In this document: piece by piece, positions 35,227-44,930 of the stretch
How positions within the stretch are numbered: position 1 is the stretch's first letter
Layout of the letters: each line of letters begins with the position of its first letter
Assembly (NCBI RefSeq): GCF_008831285.2
Contig: NC_045143.1
Coordinates: forward strand, 17,883,655-17,947,654
Direction: 5' to 3'
DNA: 64,000 nucleotides
DNA from: Nymphaea colorata
Taxonomy: Eukaryota > Streptophyta > Magnoliopsida > Nymphaeales > Nymphaeaceae
The notes under the pieces: generated by a model
The model's input: the letters and a program-made list of their open reading frames with translations, nothing else
What the model was told of the DNA's origin: nothing
The model's database searches: none
Made by a program: the position numbers and the translations under genes

Positions 35227-36737
35227 GGACAAAATGCAATCAGCTAACTGCTTTTCTGATTGAACATATTTAATCTCAATCGTATTGTCTGTCACCTTCT
35301 CTTTGACGAAATAATAGTAAAATTCTATGTGTTTTGTTCGTGCATGAAAAACAGGATTTGACGCCAAATATGTTGCTCCAATGTTGTCACACCACAAAAT
35401 TGGTTTTTGTTGAGTCTGAATTCACAGATCTTTCATCAAGTTATTTAGCCTCTCATCAAATTATTTAGCCATATTACTTCTGAGAGAGCTCTTGCAATGG
35501 CCTTGTACTTTGCTTCTGTGCTAGATTTTGCCACTGTCAGTTGTTTGGTGGATTTCCAAGATATGATATTCTGTCCAATTTTTGTAACATAGACACTAGT
35601 GGATCTTTGGCCGTTCGGTCACCCGGCCCAATCGGCATCAGAGTAGGTGGATAACATGAAAGAATTAGATTTTGATATCTCAAAGCCATGTTGTATGGTC
35701 CCTTTAAGATATCGTAAAATTCTTTTAACATGAGTCCAGTGAGTTAAAGTCGGTTGGTGCATGAACTGACAAGCTTTATTCACTGCATAAGTAATATCTA
35801 GGTGTGTTAAAGTGACATACTAAAGTGCTCATAAGATATGACGATATTGAGTTTCATTTTCCAATTTTTTCTCGTCGAGTTTAGATAGAGGGACATTTGG
35901 AGCAGCAGGCGTGACACAAGATTTTTCATTCTCCATGTCTGCTCGTCTCAAAATATCTCTGATATATTTTTCCTGCTAGAGAATAATTTTGTCTTTTTGA
36001 ACACTTCAATGCCTAGGAAGAAATGTAATTTTCCAAAATCTTTTATGGAGAATGTTTGTCCAAAGTTGTGTATAATCCTTTGAATCTCGTGTGGATTATT
36101 TCCTGTAATAATTATGTCATCTACATATATAAGTAGAAAGATGATTTTATCTTGGGTTTTTCTAACAAAGAGTGAAGTGTCAACTAATGACTCCTTGAAC
36201 CCATTTTCGAGAAGATATCCTTTGAGTCTTTCAAATCAGGCCCATGGTGTTTGCTTTAAGCCATAAAGTGTTTTCTTGAGATGACACACTTGCTGAGGTT
36301 TTGCTGTATTCTCAAAGCTGGTGGTTGAGTCTTGAAAACTTCTTCCTTTAGAATCCCATGAAAAAAGGCATTGTTGACGTCCAATTGGTGAATAGTCTAA
36401 CCTTTGGACACAACAATAGAGAAGATGACTCGTATAGTGGTAGGTTTTATCACTAGAATAATCAATTCTTTCCCTCTGGCTATAACCTTTGGCCACAATT
36501 CTAGCCTTATAGCGAGCGATAGTCCCATCTGAGTATCATTTGATTTTGAAAACCCACTTACATCCGACTAGATTAACTCCCTTAGGTGGTGTGACAAGGT
36601 CCCACGTTTGGTTTTTATAAAGAGCATCCATTTCACTTTGCATGGCCTCAATCCATTGTGGGTCTTTTAAAGCCTCCTCAAGATTTTATGGTTGTCTTTC
36701 TTCTAGAGATGTAGCAGCCATATAAGCCTTGGGTCGC
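35227..36737 (-). pseudogene. Copia 2 reverse transcriptase and RNase H (3-prime part)
   Basis: The minus strand from 36737 reads RPKAYMAATSLEERQP, EEALKDPQWIEAMQSEMDAL, NLVGCKWVFKIK, ARIVAKGYSQRE and LKKTLYGLKQTPWA. An RT palm with decayed frames follows. RNase H fragments end with HARTKHIEFYYYFVKEKV and SEKQLADC. Stops and frameshifts are frequent. The sequence is the downstream half of the copia element whose upstream half is at 55004-57815; the Ogre element sits between them. It ends abruptly at 35227 against CACTA copy B, with no polypurine tract or 3-prime LTR. Confidence 0.8.
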
Positions 36738-38594
36738 TGTTTGCATCCCAAAATTTTATTGGTTTTGGAGTGCTTCAAAAAAATTTTTGTTTTGAAATAA
36801 GAAAGAAAAGAGACTCGCCCGTCGGTACGAGGATCGACCGTTCCCGGCGTCTTTACCAGGGGTAATCAACCCAAGGGCTATGTTTATCATTGATGCATTT
36901 CGTTTTAACTTAAACATCTTTTTGATTCTATATGCGGTGTAGAAAATATTGAATGTTTGATGTTTCAAACTTTTGAAAAGATTCTTGAAGAATTGTTTGA
37001 AAATGTGAAATATTTTGAAGAAAAAATGGAACTAGTAAATATCATTTGAAAAACTTGTGAAATCATTTTGAAATCACTTTAGTGTTTTCTTAAGACTTTA
37101 AGTAGGTTTGAGATTTTACTCTAATTCGGTTACCACCTAGCTAGAGCTCCATCCCATCTTGCTTAAGTTCTTTTGGAGAGGTGCTTGTGATCATAAGTGA
37201 AATAAAGTGGGTGAGAATGCGTGGATGCATTTATCCTGTATGATTGAAAGAATGTAAAACATTCCTACCACAACATTTATCTAAAGTCATTCCTACAACA
37301 ACATACATCTAAGATTTCGTTGTTATAATTATTATAAATAAGAAGGAAAAGTTTTTTTTTTTTTTTAAAAGGGATAGGGATTGTAGACCATCAAACATGA
37401 TTCCAATATTGGGTCATTACTTGGTTTGTGGTCTTAATGAAGTTGGTAAATGAAAAGTTCGTGAGAGGAGAATATTAAAAAGAATACAAGAGATAAAACA
37501 CTCTTATCAAAAGTTAGAGAGAGAAATAGAGAAAGACATGCATACATGTGTACATACCATCACATATACACATATATGAAAGCTTAAGAGAAAAAGATGT
37601 ATCGATTTGAAGAGAAAGAGAGATTTTTAGAGGAAAAGAAAAATATCATATGTATATATGAGTATGAAAAATTTTATAACAGAAGATATTTGTCTTGCAA
37701 AGAGGAATAAATATTTGAAAGAGAAGAAACGGAGCACATGTACATATGTATTTATGCACATATGAAAATTTATAAAATGGAAAGTGAAAGTATAGAGAGA
37801 GAAAGATGGGGGGTCATCATGTTGACATAGATATATATAACATGTGTATACATCCATACCTTCACAAGATTAGAAATCAAGGAACAACTTAAAATTACCA
37901 ACTTCAAGTTTAATGTGGGCTGGAGGGGAGATTGGACTCATGCAAGAGTCTAAGCTAAGTCCCTAAGGCCATGTTAGAAGGTTCCTTTTGAAAATATTTT
38001 AGAAAATAAGCATAGAATGTTATTATTTAGTTCGTTATAAGTGATATATTTCTTCCGCCGTTGGGTATGAAAGAAAACAAGTAACGTAATGAGACACTCG
38101 TTAGGGTTTATAATGGGATGATTAAGAATGAAACTAGCGCAAAATGACATGCAAATGCATATTAACATGTACATTTTCGTGAGGGTTTATCCCGGGTTGG
38201 ACAAGTCCCAACCTAAAAAATTAATATGAAAATAAAAAGTCCCCAAACCACACTCTCATTCCTACCATACATTCACATATAAGTAGAAAACCAAGCAATT
38301 ATGCATGAAAAATGTACAAGTTCCATGGAAAACCAAGCAATTATACATTCACATATAAGTAGAAAACCAAGCAATTATGCATGGAAAATTATTTTCCTCT
38401 ATGCTATTATACTTTCATTATTTTCATCTATTCATTTGCTCAAGTTCCCGGTGTACTTGAGTATAGCCTCTTGACTCTAAAATATAGATTGAGAGTTATC
38501 TCCTTTGGCCATGGGGAAATAATGAATAGAGGAAAATAAGAAAAAGCCAAAGAACAATAAGAATGTATTAATGAAAAGAAAAAACATTATTAAA

Positions 38595-38927
38595 ATGAAA
38601 GATCATCTCATCTTTCCATGCTCCCGGTGCACTTGAGCATAGCCTTTTATCTCTAAAAAGAGATTGAGTGCTACCTCCTTTAGCCATAGGGAGATGAAGA
38701 TGAGGAGAAAGTATAATAGCATATTTAATAAAAGAGAAATCATGATTCAATCACGAAATGAAAGATCATCTCTTCCATGCTCCCGTTGCACTTGAGCATA
38801 GCCTTTTATCTCTAAAAAGAGATTGAGTGCTACCTCCTTTAGCCATAGGGAGATGAAGATGAGGAGAAAGTATAATAGCATATTTAATAAAAGAGAAATC
38901 ATGATTCAATCACGAAATGAAAGATCA
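38595..38927. repeat. Tandem roughly 160-bp units in the 3-prime LTR
   Basis: ATGAAAGATCATCTC recurs at 38595, 38758 and 38917, with nearly identical sequence between (CATGCTCCCGGTGCACTTGA..., TAAAAAGAGATTGAGTGCTA...). The 5-prime LTR has this start only twice (53813 and about 53977), so one unit was gained or lost after insertion. Diverged relatives lie just upstream (38430-38520). Confidence 0.8.
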
Positions 38928-39339
38928 TCTCATCCTTCCATGCTCCCAATGCACTTGAGCATAGCCTTTTGTCTTTAAAAAGAGGTTGAATGCTATCTCA
39001 TTTGGCCATGGGGAGATGAAGAAGAGAAAAAAAAAAGAAATGAAAAAGATGATGATTATATACCTTTAATGATAAATGACCGAAGGAAGATAAACACTTT
39101 CACTTGAAAATCCCTTTGAGTGAAGCTCTAAGATGATGCCTCCAAGAGGGCTGTAGCTTACTCCAAGTTGGAGAGGAAAATGGAGAGAGGAAGAGGGAGA
39201 GAGAGAGAACTCAAGAGAAACACTAAGTCTTCAAGTGAGAATACACTAGAGTTTCTCTTAAGGGCCAATCTTGCCCAAGAGGGGGGGGGAATGAGAGGTA
39301 TTTATAGAAGATTTTGGAGCCAAAACCCTAAATTTGAAT

Positions 39340-39908
39340 TTTTTTACTCAAAAAGACTAAAATCACCCTCTAAAAGGAGGTTTTTGGTAAAAAAGATGGG
39401 CAAATTGGTCTTATTTATCCAAAAAGACTAAAATCACTCTTTAAAAGGAGATTTTTTGTTAAAAAGAGGGGCAAATTGGTCTTGTTTACCCAAAAAAATT
39501 AAAATCATCCTCTAAAAGGAGGTTTTTGTTCAAAAGGAGGGGCAAATTGGTCTTGTTTACCCAAAAAGACTAAAATCATCCTCTAAAAGGAGGTTTTTGG
39601 TCAAAAGGAGGGGCAAATCGATCTTGTTTATCCAAAAAAACTAAAATCACCCTCTAAAAAGAGGTTTTTGGTCAAAAGAAGGGGCAAATCGGTCTTATTT
39701 TCCCAAAAAGACTAAAATCACCCTCTAAAAGGAGGTTTTTGGTCAAAAGGAGAGGCAAATCGGTCTTGTTTATCCAAAAAGACTAAAATCACCCTCTAAA
39801 AGGAGGTTTTTGGTCGAAAGGAGGGGTAAATTGGTCTTGTTTACCCAAAAAGACTAAAATCACCCTCTAAAAGGAGGTTTTTGGTCAAAAAGAGCGGCAA
39901 ATTTATCT
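39340..39908. repeat. Eight-copy 71-bp minisatellite in U3 of the 3-prime LTR
   Basis: AATCA(C/T)CCTCT starts at 39361, 39432, 39503, 39574, 39645, 39716, 39787 and 39858, exactly 71 bp apart. Each unit carries AAAAGACTAAAATCACC, GGAGGTTTTTGGTC and GGGGCAAAT(T/C)GGTCTTGT. The third unit has private changes that recur in the third unit of the other LTR, so the array predates insertion. Confidence 0.95.
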
Positions 39909-40085
39909 TAAATGCTTGATTTGGATCTGAATTTGGGTTTTGGATCTAATTTAGATCCGAAAGTTGTATTTTGAATTTCATTTGGATCTAAGAGTTGTAT
40001 TTTGGATTTGAATCTTGTGCTTAAATTTGAGTTTCGCACTTGGATAAAACATCATAATCTTTTAGAAAAATTTGGGGTGATTACA

Positions 40086-40098
40086 GATGCCCCTCTTT
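40086..40098 (-). other. Polypurine tract of the Ogre element
   Basis: The minus strand reads AAAGAGGGGCATC directly before the 3-prime LTR start TGTAATC, the place where plus-strand DNA synthesis is primed. Confidence 0.75.
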
Positions 40099-40182
40099 GT
40101 TAATAAGTCGGTATTAGCCGTGCTTAGTAACAAAGATAAACGCAACAAATTTTTGAAACGAAACATTTTCATAGAGATGTTT

Positions 40183-40480
40183 CAAGCTTTACCCCTTTCC
40201 TGAATGGGTTGTTTGAGCTTAAATTGTAGGTTTAACCCTTACCTGCACGGGTTTGCCGATTTCAAATTCAGGTTTAACCCCCTGAATGGGTTGCCTTGAC
40301 TTGCATCACAAGTTGAACCCTTTAACTATGTGGGTTGCTTTGGCTTGTACCACAGGTTTAACCCTTTTGCCTGCATGGTTTGCTTTGGCTTGCATTGTAG
40401 GTTTAACCCCTTAACCTGTGTGGGTTGCCCTCATATTGCAGGTTTAACCCTTTACCTGCACGGGTTGCTCTCAAGCCCTG
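40183..40480. repeat. Degenerate tandem repeat (about 41-45 bp, 6-7 copies) between pol and the 3-prime LTR
   Basis: AGGTTTAACCC...TGNNTGGGTTGC...TTG units start at about 40227, 40269, 40309, 40353, 40398 and 40439, with a weaker one at 40183. Tandem repeats in the untranslated region before the 3-prime LTR are known from Ogre-like elements. Confidence 0.8.
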
Positions 40481-40624
40481 AGCAATAATAATAAAAAAAA
40501 AAAATGCCCTAGTGTAATTGTCATGTTTTACGACTGGGAAGAATCTAGATTGAATAATCGAAGTGGAAACACAAATGTTTGACATTGATTGGAAAGTGAA
40601 TACAAGAGAACTAGACATAAAATT

Positions 40625-41807
40625 TCTTGAGGTGAAGGGCATTAACAGGATCGGCAAGTTTCACCCCATCAGCATCGATTAGTCGGTATAAATTGTGGGG
40701 CAAAGCTTCTTTAATGACATACGGGCCTTCCCAATTTGGTGTCCACTTGCCTCGTGGTCGTCCTCTAAGGTACACCGCAGATCATAGGACCAAATCATTT
40801 ACTTTGAACTTTCTCTCGATAACTGACTTGGCAAATTGTCTGGCTACCCTTTGGCGATAAGCTTCAGCATGTTCAGCCGCTTTTAGCCTCTTTTCATCTA
40901 GCAAATCGAGTTGCATTAGCCTTTTTTGCTAATATTGAGTAAGAGGGAGCTCTATGAGAGAAGAGAACTTCAAAGCAGGTTTCAACACATGTAATGGTAG
41001 AACCACTTTTGTTCCATAGACTAGCTCCGCTGGAGTGGCATTTATTGGAGTTCTCATAGTGGTGCAATATGCCCACAGAGCGTTATGCATCTTTTCATGC
41101 CAATCTCTTCCAGTTTCTACTATTCGTTCTAAGATGCGGATCAGGATCTTGTTGGTAGCCTCTGCTTGTCCATTGCCTTGGGGGTAATAAGGAGCTGAAA
41201 AATGGTGCGTGATGTGGTACTTGCTGCACAATTGCCTCATCTTTTCATTCTTGAAATGAGTTCTGTTATCAGATACTATATTATGAGGGACTCCAAATCT
41301 GCAAAGAAGATTTTTGTGAATGAAGGACACTACATGATGTCCTTCCACTGTTCTGAGTGTGACGACTTTTACCCACTTGGTAAAATAGTCTGTTGCAACA
41401 AGAAAGTACTTATGACCATTGGAAGCTGCAGGGGATATCGGTCCAACTACGTCAAAGGTCCACATTGAAAATGGCCAAGGAAACGTCACATAATGCAAGT
41501 GAGAGGCTGGAGCATGGATCACTGGAGCATGCAGTTGGCATTCTTTGCATCTTTTGACGTATTGGTAACAGTCTTTTTGCATGGTAGGCCATTAATATCC
41601 TGCTCGAATTATTTGTTTGGTGAGGGTTTGGTAACCAACATGGCCCCCACAATCTCCTTGATGTGATTCTCCGATGACTTCCTTCGCCTCATCTTCATCA
41701 AGGCACCGAGAGTATTCAGTGTTAAATCCACATGTGTATAATACTCCTGTTAGGATAAAGTACCTCGCTAACATATGTTGTATTGCTTTTTGTTCATTTT
41801 TAGGCAT
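40625..41807 (-). pseudogene. Ogre integrase with C-terminal GPY-type domain
   Basis: 41807-41592 encodes the zinc-binding region (ESHQGDCGGHVGYQTLTKQI), and CKEC follows across a TAA stop (41592-41594) that replaces an expected tyrosine. The core (41582-40929) keeps the catalytic triad: TFDVVGP (D44 of this frame), SDNRTHF (D105) and NGQAEATNK (E141), with the 35-residue spacing of retroviral integrases. After another stop the frame continues to about 40625 with LDEKRLKAAEHAEAYRQRVA, then GKWTPNWEGPYVI, the GPY/F C-terminal module. Three or more nonsense codons make it inactive. Confidence 0.85.
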
Positions 41808-41873
41808 TTAAGCCGAGAATTCTCCGCTTTCAATGTACCTTTTGATGTCATGGTACCAAGGCGTATTCCCTCT

Positions 41874-42341
41874 TTAAATATGATGAACATGCGCCATCGT
41901 TTCAAACGCAGGGTGTTCTAATCTTCCAATCTCAAAAGAACGGATTGCTTCATTGGTTCGAAAAGTGATGGTGGATCCTAAGCTTGCGAGGCCATCCGTA
42001 ATAGGGTTACCTTCTCTCTTTACGTGAGCCAATTGTACTTCTTCAAATTGAAGGATTAAGGAGGTAGGGATTTCTTGATATGGCACCAATTTTTCGTTTT
42101 TGACTTGCCATTCTCCATTCACTTGGTTTATAATAAGCTGAGAGTCGCCGAAAGCATGCACTCTTTTCACTTGAAAACTCAATAAAGAACAAAGTCCTTG
42201 TATGAGGGCTTCATATTCAGCCATGTTATGAGTACATGGAAAATCAAGTTTCAAAGAGTACGGGATCATTTTGTTTTTCGAAGTGATGAGTAAGATGTCG
42301 ATGCCTGCTCCCATCACATTTCTGGACCCATCAAAGTACAT
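41874..42341 (-). pseudogene. Second (archaeal-like) RNase H of the Ogre element
   Basis: An open 155-codon stretch reads MYFDGSRNVMGAGIDILLIT, MAEYEALIQGL, VHAFGDSQLIINQVNGEWQV and a tail of HVKREGNPITDGLASL. These hold the catalytic carboxylates (FDGS, AEYEA, GDSQL and the final D) of RNase HI. Its position between the RT-linked RNase H and integrase is characteristic of the Tat lineage of plant gypsy elements. The frame itself has no stop across the domain, unlike its neighbours. Confidence 0.85.
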
Positions 42342-43939
42342 ATTTCATATCGGAACCGTTTCCAATCTTAGTACATGTTCATCTAGAAACTCATCATTTG
42401 TTCCAAGATGTACTTGAGAGGATTTAGTTTGGAGAGTATCTTGATCTCACAAACTAATAAATAATGTCTCAACTTCTAACACATCCAAACCAATGCCGGA
42501 CAAGTTTTTTCTATTGGAGAGTACTTCTTTTCATATTGAACAAAACTCTTGCTAATGTAATAGATTGCATGTTCGATGCGACTTCCTTCCTCATATTATG
42601 CCAAAAAGCCACCCATGCTGACTCATTCATTGTGATGTAAAGCAGCAATGGTCTACCCAACATTGGTGGTTTTAGAATTGGTGGATTTAGAAGGTATTTT
42701 TCTTGATCATTTCAAATGACTGTTGGCATTCAAAACCCCATTCAAACTTGACACATTTCCTCAGCAGCTGGTTGAATGGCTCGCATCTCATAGCCAGATT
42801 GGAAATGAATCGTCTGATGGATTGGATTCGTCCTTGCAAGCTTCGCAACTCCTTGATATTGGTAGGTGGTGAAATATCGATTATTGCCTTAGCTTTGCTA
42901 AGATCCATTTCAATCCCCTTCTTACTGACCATGAAATCTAAGAGTTTGCATGACTCAACCCCAAACACACACTTTTGAGGATTCGGGCAAAGCTTGTACT
43001 ATAAAAGCCTCTCAAATACTTGGGCAAGAGTTTCAATGTGATCTTCTCTCGTCTTGGATTTGATCAATATGTCATCGATATACGCATCCATGATTTTACG
43101 CATCTGATCATGGAAGATGGCAGTCATGGCTCTTTGATAGGTTGCTCCAGCATTCTTCAACCCAAATGGCATTACCGTGTAAAAGCGGTCTTAGGTTTAT
43201 CTTTGACTGCTAATTTGATCTAATTATATCCCGAATATCCATCCATAAAAGAAAACATTGCATGGCCTGCAGTACTGTCTACCAACATATCAATGTTTGG
43301 AAGAGGATAATCATCCTTCGGTGTGGCTTTGTGCAAGTCTCGAAAGTCGATGCACAACCTAACTTTGCAATTTTTCTTGGGGACCACCACGATGTTCGCC
43401 AACCATTCAGGGTAATCAATGGCACGAATGAATTTTGCCTTTAGCAAGTCCACTAGTCCTTCTTTTACAGGGCCTTCTAGCTGAGGGTCAAGCTTGCGCA
43501 ATTTTTGCTTAATCGGCTTGCAATTAGGATTTAAAGGCAAACGATGTTCGACTAACCGGGGGTCTAAACCTGGCATATCTTCATAAGTCCAAGCAAAAGC
43601 TTCTTGGTTACTTATAAGAAAGTACACCAATCTTTTCTTCTCATCTACTGACAAACTGGTGCCAATTTGAAGAATTTTAGGATCTTCACTAGTTCCAATA
43701 TTAATCTCTTCAATAGGATCATTAACCAAAGATGAGAGATGTTTTTGTTTCTGAATCTGAGTGAATTCTCGCAATTCTAGCTCGGGTATTGTCATAGAAT
43801 CCCTTTCACCAACTACTTGTTCGATAAATGCTTTATGGGGGGACTTCCATGGAAAAAGAGTAAACTGAGACATATTGAGTTCTGACATCCTGTAAAGAGG
43901 ATAAAGGAAAGAGTTGGACGAAATTAAAATTGACAACAA
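42342..43939 (-). pseudogene. Ogre reverse transcriptase and first RNase H
   Basis: 43939-43220 encodes a protease-RT linker, then the RT start (HRLPLNPNCKPIKQKLRKL, VVVPKKNCKVRLCIDFRDLH, DDYPLPNIDMLVDSTAGH) and the first active-site block FSFMDGYSGYN, followed by a stop. The catalytic YIDD is intact at 43071-43082. 42968-42687 encodes CKLLDFMVSKKGIEMDLSKA, then SLQGRIQSIRRFISNLA (RT thumb/connection). The first RNase H (42690-42350) is scrambled by frameshifts and stops. Confidence 0.85.
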
Positions 43940-44299
43940 AAGATTACTCGCATTGCATATAAAAAAAAAGTTCTTAGTTCATAGAATGGGTCCTCTCATG
44001 AGACCAGACAAAAAGATGTTTAAAATTACAAAATTCATGGGATGATTTGAAACAAAAGTGAATACTATTAGCCCCCAAGATCTTCTTCAAATTCCTTCAT
44101 GATATCACAGTCCTCTCGTGTTCATCTGAAAAGGGATGCTAATCGGCTGCAAGATGCCATTTTCATTTTTTTCGAGGTCAATGAATGGACGGTTGCCACT
44201 TTTTAGAAGCAACTGAAAACCTTTAGGATTCTTTGTGAAATGAACACATAAATGATGTTCTTGGTGACTTGCATGATTGCTCAAAACAATATGGGCACT

Positions 44300-44926
44300 T
44301 TAAGATGATTCGCCTATCTTTATGTTCTGCTTCCATTCTTCCAAAGATCCGCCCTTTGTTGTTCTTATGATGGGTACATTCACTGGATCAATTGGCCTAG
44401 GGAGCATTGGTTGCACTAGCCTTTCGGTTGGATCCTCAGCACGTATAGTGATGACTGATGTGCCAAAATTCCATTTGAGGCATTGATGAAGAGTGGATGA
44501 GACTCCTCGTATTTGGTGGACCCAGGGTCGTCCTAAAAGTAAGTTATATGATGGTGGCACATCTATCACATGGAACATAATGTGATGGCTAGTATTTTCG
44601 ATGGTCACGTTCATATCGAGAGTACTTTTGCTGTTTATGCTTCGGCCATCATATCCGTAGATCTTGATATCATTTAAGCAATATTTGTTTTCACGAAACC
44701 CCAATGTTTTAGCTGTGAGATCAGGACAAATATTCAAACTACTTCCTCCATCAATCAAAACATGTGGCACCGTCATCCCATTGACCTGAACAACAATGTA
44801 AAGAGCATCTTCATGGAAATATCCCCATTTTGAGAGGTCTTTTTCTGAGAAGGTAATTGACTGATTTTTAGAAGCTTGAACCGAGTCTCCCTCATCCATA
44901 CGCTCTTCCAAGGAGAGAATGTCCAA
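44300..44926 (-). pseudogene. Ogre aspartic protease
   Basis: The frame carries VPHVLIDGGSSLNICP (catalytic Asp at residue 59 of this stretch), then the flap-side YGYDGRSINSKSTLDMNVT and YNLLLGRPWVH, the standard gypsy protease pattern. Its first codons continue directly from gag once the solo LTR at 44931-47944 and one AATAG copy are discounted, so gag and protease were one frame. Protease cleaves the gag-pol polyprotein in the virus-like particle. Confidence 0.85.
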
Positions 44927-44930
44927 ATAG

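Larger units (their letters stand above)
36738..40085 (-). repeat. 3-prime LTR of the Ogre element (3348 bp)
   Basis: On the plus strand it begins TGTTTGCATCCC and ends GGGGTGATTACA; read in element orientation it is TGTAATCACCCC...GGGATGCAAACA. TATAAATA on the minus strand (39299-39306) marks the promoter. The 71-bp array (39340-39908) lies 34 bp further upstream, in U3. A roughly 160-bp unit is present one more time here than in the 5-prime LTR (38595-38927). It ends at a polypurine tract (40086-40098). Confidence 0.85.
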
